This document shows, piece by piece, positions 34,366 to 43,788 of a stretch of DNA of 64,000 nucleotides (positions are counted from its first letter, which is position 1; each line of letters starts with the position of its first letter). The notes under the pieces were generated by a model. That model saw only the letters and a program-made list of their open reading frames with translations. It had not been told where the DNA came from and searched no databases. The translations under genes were made by a program, and so were the position numbers. Origin of the DNA: Acinetobacter brisouisimilis (GTDB lineage: Bacteria > Pseudomonadota > Gammaproteobacteria > Pseudomonadales > Moraxellaceae); the NCBI RefSeq assembly GCF_000368265.1, contig NZ_KB851219.1, positions 1,495,870-1,559,869 on the forward strand, given 5' to 3'.

Positions 34366-35135
34366 ACTTCACTCAACTGCAAGTTGCCTTATGGACGCTG
34401 GTTCGTAAAGAAATTCGCCGCTTTATGCGCATTTGGGCACAAACCCTGCTTCCACCTGCCATCACTATGAGTCTGTATTTTGTGATTTTTGGTAATCTGG
34501 TCGGTTCACGAATTGGACATATGGGTGGCTTTACCTATATGCAGTTCATTGTCCCAGGTCTGATTATGATGGCAGTGATTACCAACAGTTATGCCAATGT
34601 CTGCTCAAGTTTCTTTAGTGCCAAATTCCAGAAAAGTATTGAAGAACTCATCATGAGCCCTGTACCACTTTACTTAGTTCTGTGGGGTTATGTGATTGGT
34701 GGTGTGTGCCGCGGCGTTTTAGTCGGCTTAATTGTCACTCTCGTCAGCTTGTTTTTCACTGACCTGCACATTCACAACTTATTTATTACGATTTACACCG
34801 TTGTAGTGACCAGCTTGCTATTTTCGATTGCAGGTTTCATTAATGCGATTTACGCCCGTTCATTTGATGATATTTCGATTGTTCCAACCTTTGTACTGAC
34901 TCCACTGACGTATTTAGGTGGTGTATTCTATGCAATTAGCGCATTAAGTCCATTTTGGCAAACCCTTTCATTAATCAACCCGATTGTCTATATGGTCAAT
35001 GCTTTCCGTTATGGCATTTTGGGACATAGCGATGTTAATGTCAGTATCTCACTTGCTGCAATCAGCGGGTTCTGTCTGGCTTTTTATGCTATTGCCTACT
35101 ATTTATTAGCACGCGGTTCAGGAATTCGTGAATGA
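34362..35135 (+). CDS. ABC-2 type exporter, permease subunit (YadH-like)
   Basis: This 257-residue protein has six membrane segments and the ABC-2 signature region ('LTPLTYLGGVFYAISALSPF', 'INPIVYMVNAFRYGILG'). With the upstream ATPase it forms an inner membrane exporter of unknown substrate. It overlaps both neighbours by 4 bases, so exporter and queF are made from one coupled transcript, although queF has no evident functional link. Confidence 0.9.
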   Translation: MNFTQLQVALWTLVRKEIRRFMRIWAQTLLPPAITMSLYFVIFGNLVGSRIGHMGGFTYMQFIVPGLIMMAVITNSYANVCSSFFSAKFQKSIEELIMSPVPLYLVLWGYVIGGVCRGVLVGLIVTLVSLFFTDLHIHNLFITIYTVVVTSLLFSIAGFINAIYARSFDDISIVPTFVLTPLTYLGGVFYAISALSPFWQTLSLINPIVYMVNAFRYGILGHSDVNVSISLAAISGFCLAFYAIAYYLLARGSGIRE

Positions 35136-35947
35136 GTGTAGAAAAATCTTTATTGGGTAAAGACACCAATTACCCGACAACTTATCAACCTGAGATTTTA
35201 TTTCCAATTTCTCGAAGCCTCTCTCGTGAGAGTTATGCAGATGTTGCAGGAATTCAGCAAGGCTGTGACTGGTGGCATGTGTTTGAACTGTCTTGGCTAA
35301 ATGCACAAGGAATTCCCCAAGTTGCGATTGGACGGTTACGCCTGCCTGCAACATCGCCGAACCTAATCGAATCAAAATCGCTCAAACTATACTTTAATAG
35401 TTTGAACTTCATGCGTTTTGATTCTACAAAACAGCTGATTGCAACTGTGGAACAGGATTTGTCAAAAGCCGCCGAAGCACCTGTGCAACTGACACTGATC
35501 GATGTAAATAATCTGGCAGTATCACAACCTGAAGGTCAATGTCTGGATCAGCTTTCACCTCAGCGTTTATCTGAACAGCCTGATGCCAGTTTGTTACAAC
35601 ATGCAGGTTCAGGGCGCATGGTTGAAGAACAATATTATTCCAATTTGTTGCGCAGTAACTGCCCTGTAACAGGTCAACCTGACTGGGGTACGATTTTCAT
35701 TCGTTATCGCGGTGAAAAAATTTGCCCAGCAAGTTTATTGGCTTATATTATTTCTTATCGCCAACACAACGGTTTTCATGAACAGTGTGTCGAGCAAATC
35801 TATGCAGATATCTGGAAAACGCTAAAACCTGGACAACTTATGGTCTATGCTGCCTATACCCGTCGTGGTGGGCTAGATATCAACCCATGCCGTGTTTCCA
35901 CTGAAGCATGGTTACCACAAACGCCTGTCCGCCTTGCCAGACAATAA
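35132..35947 (+). CDS. queF: NADPH-dependent 7-cyano-7-deazaguanine reductase
   Basis: This 271-residue protein is the long, two-domain (YqcD-type) form. It reduces preQ0 to preQ1 in queuosine synthesis for tRNA. The sequence has 'LPATSPNLIESKSLKLYFNS', where the Glu-Ser-Lys-Ser-Leu-Lys motif binds NADPH. The catalytic Cys is in 'LRSNCPVTGQPDWG', and the C-terminal 'TRRGGLDINPCR' is also conserved. The ATG overlaps the permease stop (ATGA). Cytoplasmic. Confidence 0.95.
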   Translation: MSVEKSLLGKDTNYPTTYQPEILFPISRSLSRESYADVAGIQQGCDWWHVFELSWLNAQGIPQVAIGRLRLPATSPNLIESKSLKLYFNSLNFMRFDSTKQLIATVEQDLSKAAEAPVQLTLIDVNNLAVSQPEGQCLDQLSPQRLSEQPDASLLQHAGSGRMVEEQYYSNLLRSNCPVTGQPDWGTIFIRYRGEKICPASLLAYIISYRQHNGFHEQCVEQIYADIWKTLKPGQLMVYAAYTRRGGLDINPCRVSTEAWLPQTPVRLARQ

Positions 35948-35975
35948 ACAACTATTTGAATTTTGAGGTGTAACC

Positions 35976-36629
35976 ATGGCTTTTTTTGGTTTTATTCCAT
36001 CTGAAAGTTTATTGAACAAGATTCAAACCGCTATCGCGCAAAAAGACTCTAAAGAACCACTGTATCCATTGCGTGATGAAATTGCCTTACAGGTCAATGA
36101 CGAAATTATTGATGCGATTGTCACAAATCTAATTCACCATTTTCCTGAAACAGATAAACGTGAAACAACTGAAAAACTGGCAGGTTTTGTCAAGTCCAGT
36201 GTGCACTTTTTATTGTCTAAGCAATTATTGAGCAAGGCACCCAATGATGTCGTACGTCAATCTATCACTTTTTCAGAACAAAGCCTGTTTAAGGACCCAC
36301 AAGGTCAATGGCGTTTAGGTGAAGCACTGGATGATAGTTTAGTGACAACACTGAAACATCAGTTTGCGCAGATTCAGGCAGGTGAAAAGATCAATTTGCA
36401 TGCTCTGGCAGAAAGCTACAAAATGTTTGCCGAAGCAACCGTACGCCATTATATGCATGACTTTAATCACACCCTCGATTTAGGCATGATTAAACGCAAA
36501 GCATCAGACTTGGGCTGTGCTGCGGTAATTAAAGCTGTACATATTGCGATTGATAAAATTATCCCGCATTTAAACAAGCATGAGCTAAAAGCACTCGCTG
36601 AATATCATAATGGCTTATTTTTCCACTGA
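35976..36629 (+). CDS. Conserved hypothetical protein
   Basis: This 217-residue protein is almost wholly helical with no membrane segment, starting 'MAFFGFIPSESLLNKIQTAI'. A clear ribosome binding site (gaggtg) precedes the ATG. It follows queF by 28 bases and ends before a strong terminator, so it is probably the last gene of the exporter-queF operon. I recognise no motif and assign no function. Confidence 0.65.
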   Translation: MAFFGFIPSESLLNKIQTAIAQKDSKEPLYPLRDEIALQVNDEIIDAIVTNLIHHFPETDKRETTEKLAGFVKSSVHFLLSKQLLSKAPNDVVRQSITFSEQSLFKDPQGQWRLGEALDDSLVTTLKHQFAQIQAGEKINLHALAESYKMFAEATVRHYMHDFNHTLDLGMIKRKASDLGCAAVIKAVHIAIDKIIPHLNKHELKALAEYHNGLFFH

Positions 36630-36648
36630 GCTAAACTTTCAGCTATCG

Positions 36649-36676
36649 AAAACCTAGCTTAGGCTAGGTTTTTTTA
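36649..36676 (+). terminator. Rho-independent terminator
   Basis: aacctag (36651-36657) pairs with ctaggtt (36664-36670), followed by a T-run. It lies about 20 bases past the stop of the 217-residue protein gene and ends the exporter-queF operon. Confidence 0.85.
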
Positions 36677-36760
36677 TTGCTAAATGTGCAAAGAGATTGC
36701 CTAAAAAGTCCAATATGTTAGCATTCGCACTTGCTGCTTATTACTCGTTTTCAATCCATT

Positions 36761-37903
36761 ATGGCACCAAGTCCACAGTACAAATTTTTACGTCAAGCAC
36801 CCCGTGATGGCTTAAGTACAGCTATGCAGCCTTCACGTTGGCAAAGGTTACATATCGACCCTTGGTTATGCTCATTTCTCATTCTAAATGCTCTGCTTGG
36901 ACTCACTGTTTTATATAGCGCTTCTGCACAAGATGTTGGTATGGTCAGCAAGCAAGCCTTGAGTTTTGGTTTAGGTTTTCTAGTGATGCTCAGCATTGCA
37001 CAAATTCCACCAAAGGTGTTTCAGTCTTTTTCCCCCTATTTTTACTTATTTGGTGTGCTTTGTCTGGCTGCGGTGAAAGTCGTAGGTGAAGTACGTATGG
37101 GCGCGCAGCGCTGGATTAATATTCCTGGCATTGGGAGTGTGCAGCCTAGTGAATTCATGAAACTGGGTATGCCGATGATGACAGCATGGTTTCTGACCCG
37201 CCAAGCATTACCTCCTAAGCTGAAAACAGTCATTGTGACCTTAATATTGATTGTCATTCCTTTTGTACTGATTGCCGAACAGCCTGACTTAGGTACTTCA
37301 CTCTTGGTTTTGGGTAGTGGTGTTTTTGTTTTATTTCTCAGTGGCTTATCTTGGAAACTTATTGCTGCTGCATTCGCAGGGGCTGGGATCTTTATTCCTG
37401 TTGCATGGGAATTTTTATTGCATGACTATCAACGTCAGCGAGTACTGACCTTGCTCAACCCAGAGGCTGATGCGCTCGGCACAGGTTGGAACATTATTCA
37501 GTCCAAAACAGCGATTGGTTCTGGTGGTTTTTCTGGTAAAGGTTTCCTGCAAGGCACGCAGTCACATTTGCACTTTTTACCTGAAGGTCATACCGACTTT
37601 ATTATTGCCGCATATTCAGAAGAATTTGGCTTAATTGGCGTGATCATTTTGGTTTTATTGTATTTTGCCATTATCTGCCGCACATTCCAAATTGGTATGC
37701 AATGCTTCCACAATTATGGTCGTTTACTTGCAGGTGCTTATGGATTGTCGTTTTTTATATATGTCTTTGTAAATGCAGGCATGGTCAGTGGTATTTTACC
37801 TGTAGTGGGCGTGCCTTTACCATTTATGAGTTATGGCGGCACCGCAATTATTACTTTAATGACAGCTTTTGGCATTGTCATGTCGATTCATACTCATCGT
37901 TAA
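36761..37903 (+). CDS. rodA: Rod shape-determining peptidoglycan glycosyltransferase RodA
   Basis: This SEDS-family protein of about 380 residues has ten membrane segments. It polymerises lipid II glycan strands in the elongasome with its class B PBP partner. Conserved stretches are 'GAQRWINIPGIGSVQPSEFM', 'AEQPDLGTSLLVLGSG' and 'LPEGHTDFIIAAYSEEFG', the last carrying the catalytic-region Asp. 'GVPLPFMSYGGT' closes the family pattern. I chose the ATG at 36761; a TTG at 36731 extends the frame. mltB follows after 14 bases, so synthesis and cleavage of wall are co-transcribed. Confidence 0.93.
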   Translation: MAPSPQYKFLRQAPRDGLSTAMQPSRWQRLHIDPWLCSFLILNALLGLTVLYSASAQDVGMVSKQALSFGLGFLVMLSIAQIPPKVFQSFSPYFYLFGVLCLAAVKVVGEVRMGAQRWINIPGIGSVQPSEFMKLGMPMMTAWFLTRQALPPKLKTVIVTLILIVIPFVLIAEQPDLGTSLLVLGSGVFVLFLSGLSWKLIAAAFAGAGIFIPVAWEFLLHDYQRQRVLTLLNPEADALGTGWNIIQSKTAIGSGGFSGKGFLQGTQSHLHFLPEGHTDFIIAAYSEEFGLIGVIILVLLYFAIICRTFQIGMQCFHNYGRLLAGAYGLSFFIYVFVNAGMVSGILPVVGVPLPFMSYGGTAIITLMTAFGIVMSIHTHR

Positions 37904-37917
37904 CTCGGATTCACATT

Positions 37918-38919
37918 ATGTGGCAACAAAAATTACATAAAATTTGTCAGCTTCTTACAATTGTAACTACAGCAGTATTTTCTACTTCATTTTGTCAGGC
38001 AAATGATTTTATTAACAATCCCAATTATGAAAACTTCAAACTTAAAACCATGCAGCAATATGGTTTAAGTGCCGAGCAGATTGATCGCGCCATGTTAGAT
38101 GCGCAAAATCGCCCGAATATCTTGAAAATCATGGAAAACCCAGGCGAAAGCAAACCGTGGTATGCCTATCGGGAAATGTTCATGACCGAAAGTACTATTC
38201 AACGTGGAGTACGCTTTCGTGATCAATATGCAGATGTTCTCAACCGTGCTGAACAACAGTTTGGCGTCCCTAAAACCGTTATTTTGGGAATTTTGGGTGT
38301 AGAAACAGGTTTTGGCAATAACAAAGGTACGATCATCACACGCGATGCTTTAGCTACCCTTGCTTTTGGTTATCCACGTCGTGCCGATTACTTTGCCAAC
38401 GAACTCGGTTCCCTGATCGCATGGACATATAAAGAAGGCTATCCAATTACCAGCATTACAGGCTCTTACGCTGGTGCGATTGGCTATCCACAGTTTATGC
38501 CAAGTAACATTGGCAAGTATGGCGTAGATTACGATGGTAACGGGCATATTGACCTGCGCAACTCACCTGCTGACGCCATTGGTTCAATCGCCAATTATCT
38601 TGCTCAGCAAGGTTGGCAACGTGACCAGCCTATTGGTTTTCAAGCACGCTATACAGGCAGCACACCAGATACAGTGATTGCCAAAGATTTAACTCACCCC
38701 ACCCCTTACGGCGCGTTAAAACAACAAAATGTTGCACCACTCAATCCGCTCATAAAAATCGATGATTTGGATCTCGTTAATGTCATTCAATTGCAAGATT
38801 ATAATGCTGAAATCTATTACATTACCTATCCAAATTTTCAGGTCATTACCACCTATAACAAAAGCCGAATGTATGCAACAGCGGTATGGCAATTGGGTAC
38901 AGAAATCATGAATAGATAA
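37918..38919 (+). CDS. mltB: Lytic murein transglycosylase B
   Basis: From the ATG at 37918 the protein is 333 residues with a signal peptide (cleaved near 'FCQA'). An SLT_2 domain follows with the catalytic Glu in 'ILGVETGFGNNKG' and the substrate motif 'YAGAIGYPQFMPSNI'. It cuts the glycan backbone of peptidoglycan in the periplasm, leaving 1,6-anhydro ends. The open frame extends to 37702 inside rodA, but that part is not signal-like and is out of frame with rodA. The signal has no perfect lipobox, so this may be the soluble form. Confidence 0.9.
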   Translation: MWQQKLHKICQLLTIVTTAVFSTSFCQANDFINNPNYENFKLKTMQQYGLSAEQIDRAMLDAQNRPNILKIMENPGESKPWYAYREMFMTESTIQRGVRFRDQYADVLNRAEQQFGVPKTVILGILGVETGFGNNKGTIITRDALATLAFGYPRRADYFANELGSLIAWTYKEGYPITSITGSYAGAIGYPQFMPSNIGKYGVDYDGNGHIDLRNSPADAIGSIANYLAQQGWQRDQPIGFQARYTGSTPDTVIAKDLTHPTPYGALKQQNVAPLNPLIKIDDLDLVNVIQLQDYNAEIYYITYPNFQVITTYNKSRMYATAVWQLGTEIMNR

Positions 38920-39207
38920 CAAAAAATAATGTAAATTAAAATTGTCAAGTATTTTCTTGTTAGAAATGCCTCAAATTTGATTGATTTTAATTAAATGTTA
39001 CAATTTTGGTTATTTTTTAACCGCATAACGTAGCATTTTCACTGTTTTTGTAATTTTTCGCCACCCAACACTAGACACTCTACTGGTCACATGAATATTA
39101 TCCCTATCGTCAAATACAGTTGAACACATCAAGTTTTAGGCAGGTTGTGTTGATTTTCAAGTAATTACTTGAAGATAACGATGCCTTAACTGAAGGAGAT
39201 AATATTT

Positions 39208-39816
39208 ATGCGCTTTCCAGTGAAATCACTGCTAGCTATTACATTTTGCGTATCGCTGACGCAAACGCATGCTGACATGGTGCAATCATCGTCGTTAAAC
39301 AATGACAATGAGAGCTCTAGCCTTGCAGCTCGCGTAATCAATAAAGATTCTACAAAAGCAATTTATCATTCAAACTTAAATGGTCTTTCAATTACTGAGC
39401 GTTCTGGAGATAAAATCCGCCGCCAAACTTTAGCTGCAAAAGTTGAAGTACCAGAAGATGAGCCTTCTGTGATTGATCGTTTAAACAATGTTGCTTCAAA
39501 TACCGTGCGTAAATTCACTCAAACAGGTATTGCGTCTTGGTATGGTCGCCAATTTCATGGCCGTAAAACTGCCAATGGCGATACTTTCGATATGAATGCA
39601 ATGACTGCTGCCCACCGCAGCCTGCCACTTAACTGCTATATCCGTGTAACCAACAAAGATAACGGCCGTAGTGTTGTGGTTAAAGTTAACGATCGTGGTC
39701 CATTCCACGGCAACCGAGTTCTTGATTTATCTTATGCTGCCGCAAAACAAATTGGTGTAACTAATTCTGGTACGGCACGAGTGAGCATTGAGCGTGTAGA
39801 CGGTCCAAATTCTTAA
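39208..39816 (+). CDS. rlpA: RlpA-family septal ring lytic transglycosylase (short form)
   Basis: This 202-residue protein has a signal peptide ending near 'THA' (about residue 22). A low-complexity linker leads to a double-psi beta-barrel (about 105-200): 'GIASWYGRQFHGRKTANGDT' (catalytic-region His), 'MTAAHRSLPL' and 'VKVNDRGPFHGNRVLDLSYA' (catalytic-region Asp). No SPOR domain follows, so it lacks the usual denuded-glycan targeting part. There is no lipobox Cys at the cleavage site. It has a clear ribosome binding site (aaggag) and its own terminator. Confidence 0.85.
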   Translation: MRFPVKSLLAITFCVSLTQTHADMVQSSSLNNDNESSSLAARVINKDSTKAIYHSNLNGLSITERSGDKIRRQTLAAKVEVPEDEPSVIDRLNNVASNTVRKFTQTGIASWYGRQFHGRKTANGDTFDMNAMTAAHRSLPLNCYIRVTNKDNGRSVVVKVNDRGPFHGNRVLDLSYAAAKQIGVTNSGTARVSIERVDGPNS

Positions 39817-39846
39817 AAAATATCTCCACACTGTTTTTGACATTCC

Positions 39847-39872
39847 AAAGCCACAATTATGTGGCTTTTTTT
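39847..39872 (+). terminator. Rho-independent terminator of the rlpA-like gene
   Basis: aagccaca pairs with tgtggctt around a short loop, followed by TTTTTT. The following 300 bases to 40178 are AT-rich and show no gene. Confidence 0.9.
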
Positions 39873-40178
39873 ATTAGCAAAATCGGGCTATTTTTCAGCA
39901 ATCAGGTGATTTGCGTCCAATCCCTCATTTACATATCCATTATTTCGCTCTCCTTTGCGTTTTTTTACACCCAAAAACCCTTTTCACCTACAACCCTAGC
40001 TTAGTTTTTCAAATCATCGAGATATGCGATTTTAGGCGCAAATAAATAGCATTGATTTTTTATGCCTTTTAATTGTATTTTTTTGATTGGTTTTTCCATA
40101 TTTGAATTGCTGAAATTTATACCACTTCATCTAGAAATTATGCTTTAACAGGCATTTTTTATTGTTTTATACAGGCAT

Positions 40179-40204
40179 AAAAAAAGCCCCAAAGGGGCTT
40201 TTTT
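40179..40204 (-). terminator. Rho-independent terminator of tsf
   Basis: agcccc (40185-40190) pairs with ggggct (40194-40199). A-run and T-run flank it on either side, so it can act in both directions. It lies 13 bases past the tsf stop. Confidence 0.92.
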
Positions 40205-40216
40205 GCAGCGCTAAAA

Positions 40217-41092
40217 TTATTTAGCAGCAGCTTGAGCAGCAGCAACTTCTTCAGCGAAAGAAAGTTCAGCTTTTTTCTCAATACCTTCACCCACTTCAAA
40301 GCGAGTAAATTGAGCAATAACAGTACCAGTTGCTTTCAATACTTCAGCAACTTTTTTGTCATTGTCGATAACGTACATTTGACGTTCAAGTACAACTTCG
40401 TTCAAATATTTTTCAACTGAACCAGTAACCATTTTCTCAACGATGTTCGCTGGTTTACCAGATTCGATTGCTTTTGCTTCAGCGATTTCTTTCTCTTTAG
40501 CAACAAGCGCAGCAGGAACAGCTTCAGCAGTTACTGCAACTGGGTTGAACGCAGCAACGTGCATTGCAACACCTTTACCAGTTTCAGCATCACCTGTGTA
40601 AGATACAACAACACCGATTTTTAAACCGTGTTTGTAAACTGCAAGGTTTTCACCTTCAACGATTGCAGCACGACGAACCTGAATGTTTTCGCCAATTTTT
40701 TGAACAAGCGCAATACGTGCTTCTTCAACAGTTGCACCATCTTCAAGTTTAAGTTCTGCAATTTTCGCAGCATCAGTTTCGCCAGCAGCAAGAGCAGCAA
40801 CAGCAACATTTTTAGAGAAGTTTGCAAAATTTTCGTCTTTAGCAACGAAGTCAGTTTGACAGTTTACTTCTAAAAGAATTGCTTTATTGCCTTCTTGAGC
40901 AATTGTGATCGCACCATCAGCTGCAATGTTACCTGCTTTTTTAGCAGCTTTCGCTTGACCAGATTTACGTAGGTTATCAATCGCTAATTCGATATCACCA
41001 TTCGCTTCAGTCAAAGCTTTTTTACATTCCATCATCGCAAGACCAGTACGGTCACGTAATTCTTTAACCATGCTTGCAGTAATTGCAGTCAT
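40217..41092 (-). CDS. tsf: Translation elongation factor Ts
   Basis: This 291-residue protein is the guanine-nucleotide exchange factor for EF-Tu. The N-terminal UBA-like domain ('VKELRDRTGLAMMECKKALT') and the core signature 'LLEVNCQTDFVAKDENF' are plain. The gene follows rpsB in the usual order, separated by a 144-base gap that holds a hairpin, the common partial terminator between these two genes. Confidence 0.97.
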   Translation of the reverse strand: MTAITASMVKELRDRTGLAMMECKKALTEANGDIELAIDNLRKSGQAKAAKKAGNIAADGAITIAQEGNKAILLEVNCQTDFVAKDENFANFSKNVAVAALAAGETDAAKIAELKLEDGATVEEARIALVQKIGENIQVRRAAIVEGENLAVYKHGLKIGVVVSYTGDAETGKGVAMHVAAFNPVAVTAEAVPAALVAKEKEIAEAKAIESGKPANIVEKMVTGSVEKYLNEVVLERQMYVIDNDKKVAEVLKATGTVIAQFTRFEVGEGIEKKAELSFAEEVAAAQAAAK

Positions 41093-41131
41093 GTTAATCT
41101 CCTAAATAGGTAGAAAATAATCAATCTTTTT

Positions 41132-41170
41132 TTTAACAAAAACGGCCCAAAGTGTTCTCTGGACCGTTCT
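41132..41170 (-). terminator. Hairpin between rpsB and tsf (attenuator)
   Basis: aacggccc (41141-41148) pairs with ggaccgtt (41161-41168) with a G-T pair. T-rich sequence follows on the minus strand. It would lower tsf relative to rpsB transcription. Confidence 0.65.
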
Positions 41171-41236
41171 GCTTTCTTGACGCTTAATTTGCCACGATTA
41201 CATGTCGCAAAAATGACAAGCCTGCGTCAAAACACA

Positions 41237-41989
41237 TTAAGCCTCTGGAGCTTCTTTAGCAGCTTCTTCAACTTTAGCTTGAGCGTTTGCTTGTGATTGA
41301 GCGTACTCTTTACCAGCAATGATCGCATCAGCCATAGAAGCAGCATAAAGTGTAACCGCACGGATCGCATCGTCATTACCAGGAATAACGTAATCTACGT
41401 TGTCTGGGTTAGAGTTTGTATCAACGATACCGATTACAGGAATACCAAGGTTTTTAGCTTCTTTAATCGCGATTGATTCGTGGTCAACGTCGATTACGAA
41501 TAATGCGTCAGGTAAACCACCCATGTTTTTCACGCCGCCTAAAGCACGTTCAAGTTTTTCCATCTCGCGAGTACGCTCTAAAGCTTCACGTTTAGTAAGC
41601 TTCGCAAAAGTACCGTCTTGAGATTGAGTTTGAAGGTCTTTCAAACGGTTAATTGATTGACGAAGAGTTTTCCAGTTCGTCAACATACCACCTAACCAAC
41701 GGTGATCAACGTACGGCTGACCAGCACGTTGCGCTTGTTCACGGATGATGTTAGATGCAGCACGTTTAGTACCAACGAACAATACTTTGTTCTTTTTGCT
41801 AGCAAGATTGTTAACAAAGTTCAAAGCATCATTTAACGCAGGAACTGTATGCTCAAGGTTGATGATGTGAATTTTGTTACGCGCACCAAAGATGTATTGA
41901 CGCATCTTTGGGTTCCAGAAACGAGTTTGGTGACCAAAGTGCGCGCCAGCTTGAAGAAGGTCGCGCATGCTTACGTTGTAATCTGCCAT
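41237..41989 (-). CDS. rpsB: 30S ribosomal protein S2
   Basis: From the ATG at 41989 ('[20 protein letters not shown]') the protein is 250 residues, the normal length. Family motifs include '[20 protein letters not shown]' and '[15 protein letters not shown]'. The open frame continues 21 codons upstream, but that part is leader. The acidic Ala/Glu tail is usual for gammaproteobacterial S2. It is transcribed with tsf and divergently from map. Confidence 0.97.
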   Translation of the reverse strand: MADYNVSMRDLLQAGAHFGHQTRFWNPKMRQYIFGARNKIHIINLEHTVPALNDALNFVNNLASKKNKVLFVGTKRAASNIIREQAQRAGQPYVDHRWLGGMLTNWKTLRQSINRLKDLQTQSQDGTFAKLTKREALERTREMEKLERALGGVKNMGGLPDALFVIDVDHESIAIKEAKNLGIPVIGIVDTNSNPDNVDYVIPGNDDAIRAVTLYAASMADAIIAGKEYAQSQANAQAKVEEAAKEAPEA

Positions 41990-42140
41990 TTTCTTTACCT
42001 TAAAGTTTGGGTTAAGCCTCCATATATCCGCATTCTCCACCTCGAAAGGCACCCAGAGAAATGTGTCGATATATGTGCGGATTTTATTGCCCCATCCAAC
42101 AAAGCCCGTGAAATTTATTCACGAAAAAGCATTTGATAAA
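41990..42140 (-). promoter_or_regulatory. rpsB leader with long-range stem (candidate S2 autoregulatory RNA)
   Basis: The leader carries atccgca (about 42026) and its exact complement tgcggat (about 42077) as a long-range 7-bp pair, with further GC-rich hairpins near the start codon. rpsB leaders in gammaproteobacteria bind S2 and repress translation; this one sits in the same place. The assignment rests on position and pairing only. Confidence 0.45.
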
Positions 42141-42196
42141 ATGGGCGGCTATTTATACCATAGTCACACATAAATTTCCAAAAGTTTTTAGAGATC

Positions 42197-43021
42197 ATGA
42201 ACAGTACTTACGAAGCTCCACGCCGCCTGATTAAAACACCTGATGAAATTGAAAAAATGCGTGTGGCGGGACGACTGGCGGCTGAAGTTTTGGATATGAT
42301 CAAACCGCATATCCAACCTGGGGTAAGCACTCTAGAATTAGATACGATTTGTCATGATTATATTGTAAATGTTCAAAATGCAATTCCAGCATGTTTAGGA
42401 TACGGCGCGGCACCTGGTCGCCCTGCTTTTCAACATACTATCTGTACCTCTGTGAATCATGTGGTGTGTCACGGTATTCCATCAGCAGATAAAATTTTGA
42501 AGAAAGGCGATATTCTAAATATTGATGTGACTGTCATCAAAGATGGCTATCATGGCGATACCAATATGATGTACATCGTGGGTGGTGAAACATCTATTTT
42601 AGCAAACCGTTTATGTCATGTTGCACAAGAAGCAATGTATCGTGGTATTGAAGCAGTAAAACCTGGCGCCTATATTGGTGATGTTGGCGCTGCAATTCAA
42701 AAATATGTTGAATCTGAGCGTTTTAGCGTTGTACGTGAATATTGTGGACATGGCATTGGTACAGTATTTCATGATGAACCACAAGTATTGCACTACGGTA
42801 CAAAAAATACAGGCATGCGCTTAGAAGCAGGTATGACATTTACCATTGAACCTATGGTCAATGCAGGTGTTTGGCAAACCAAAACTTTAGGTGACAAGTG
42901 GACGGTCGTCACCAAAGATCATAAATTATCTGCTCAATATGAACATACAATTTTGGTCACACCAACAGGTGTAGAAATTTTAACTGCTCGCCCTGAAGAA
43001 GATTTATCACGTTTCAACTAA
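42197..43021 (+). CDS. map: Methionine aminopeptidase, type I
   Basis: This 274-residue protein removes the N-terminal Met from new proteins. The metal ligands are visible: Asp in 'LNIDVTVIKDGYHGDTNMMY' (two), His in 'CGHGIG', Glu in 'TIEPM' and Glu in 'YEHTI'. The substrate His is in 'VVCHGIPS'. It is divergent from rpsB across about 200 bases, the common arrangement. Confidence 0.96.
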   Translation: MNSTYEAPRRLIKTPDEIEKMRVAGRLAAEVLDMIKPHIQPGVSTLELDTICHDYIVNVQNAIPACLGYGAAPGRPAFQHTICTSVNHVVCHGIPSADKILKKGDILNIDVTVIKDGYHGDTNMMYIVGGETSILANRLCHVAQEAMYRGIEAVKPGAYIGDVGAAIQKYVESERFSVVREYCGHGIGTVFHDEPQVLHYGTKNTGMRLEAGMTFTIEPMVNAGVWQTKTLGDKWTVVTKDHKLSAQYEHTILVTPTGVEILTARPEEDLSRFN

Positions 43022-43281
43022 GCATAATTTTAAATGGGCACAAAAGATGTTAATTCTATTGTGCTCTTTATCTTAATAAACGCTCATAATATCAATTTTT
43101 ATAAAAATAGGAACAAGTTCTCATTTTTAAAATAAATTAATTATTTATTAACAATATTATATTTTTAAATTACTTTTTGTTACTTTATTCAAACAAAAAA
43201 AGGGGATTTAAGAAATATGTCATATAAATAGATTATCTAAATATGCTTAGAATATTGCAGCCCTAAAATAACCCCTTCACC

Positions 43282-43590
43282 ATGAAACTTTTATTAATAC
43301 TGCTAATTTCTTTGTGTCTATCTGCTTGTTTATTTACTAGCTCCAACGAAGTCAAGCGCTCTGAGCTGCTGCTTTCTCATTTTAGTTGCCACAATTATGC
43401 AGATAATAGCATGAGCCCAATTAATAGCTTTCATGAGCAAACGCTGAACTCAACCAAACAAAAAGCAACCGATTATCTCCAGCATTATAAAAATGGTGAC
43501 AAGCTATTCAATATCCCTTTAGATGATGTCATTAGCCAACAATACAAATTATATAAAGAAGCATGCCAATCTATCGGTGGAGTTTTATAA
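43282..43590 (+). CDS. Small putative lipoprotein
   Basis: This 102-residue protein begins with a lipoprotein signal ending in the lipobox 'LSAC' (Cys16). A short helical mature part with two further Cys residues follows. No Asp follows the lipid Cys, so the outer membrane is the likely destination. I do not recognise the family. It has no operon partner and converges with aceA. Confidence 0.6.
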   Translation: MKLLLILLISLCLSACLFTSSNEVKRSELLLSHFSCHNYADNSMSPINSFHEQTLNSTKQKATDYLQHYKNGDKLFNIPLDDVISQQYKLYKEACQSIGGVL

Positions 43591-43749
43591 AATATAAATA
43601 AACTGGACTTTAATTCAGTTTTATAAAAACAAGATCGCTTTGATTAACACACTCTTTCCATGTTCTCTTGCAACACAGAGATAAATCAAATGATCTTATG
43701 AACAGCGCAATATAAAATCAAAACTCTCAAATCATTTAAACAAAAATAA

Positions 43750-43782
43750 AAAAAACCCTGCATGAGCAGGGTTTTTTATTTT
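43750..43782 (-). terminator. Terminator of aceA (probably bidirectional)
   Basis: accctgc (43755-43761) pairs with gcaggg (43766-43771) with an A-run and a T-run on either side. It lies just past the aceA stop. Confidence 0.9.
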
Positions 43783-43788
43783 CAGCGC

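Noticed and set aside
37702..37917. Upstream extension of the mltB frame
   Set aside because: It lies inside rodA in another frame; the ATG at 37918 gives a normal signal peptide and length.
40232..40873. Several plus-strand frames antisense to tsf
   Set aside because: Shadow frames of a highly conserved gene with biased codons.
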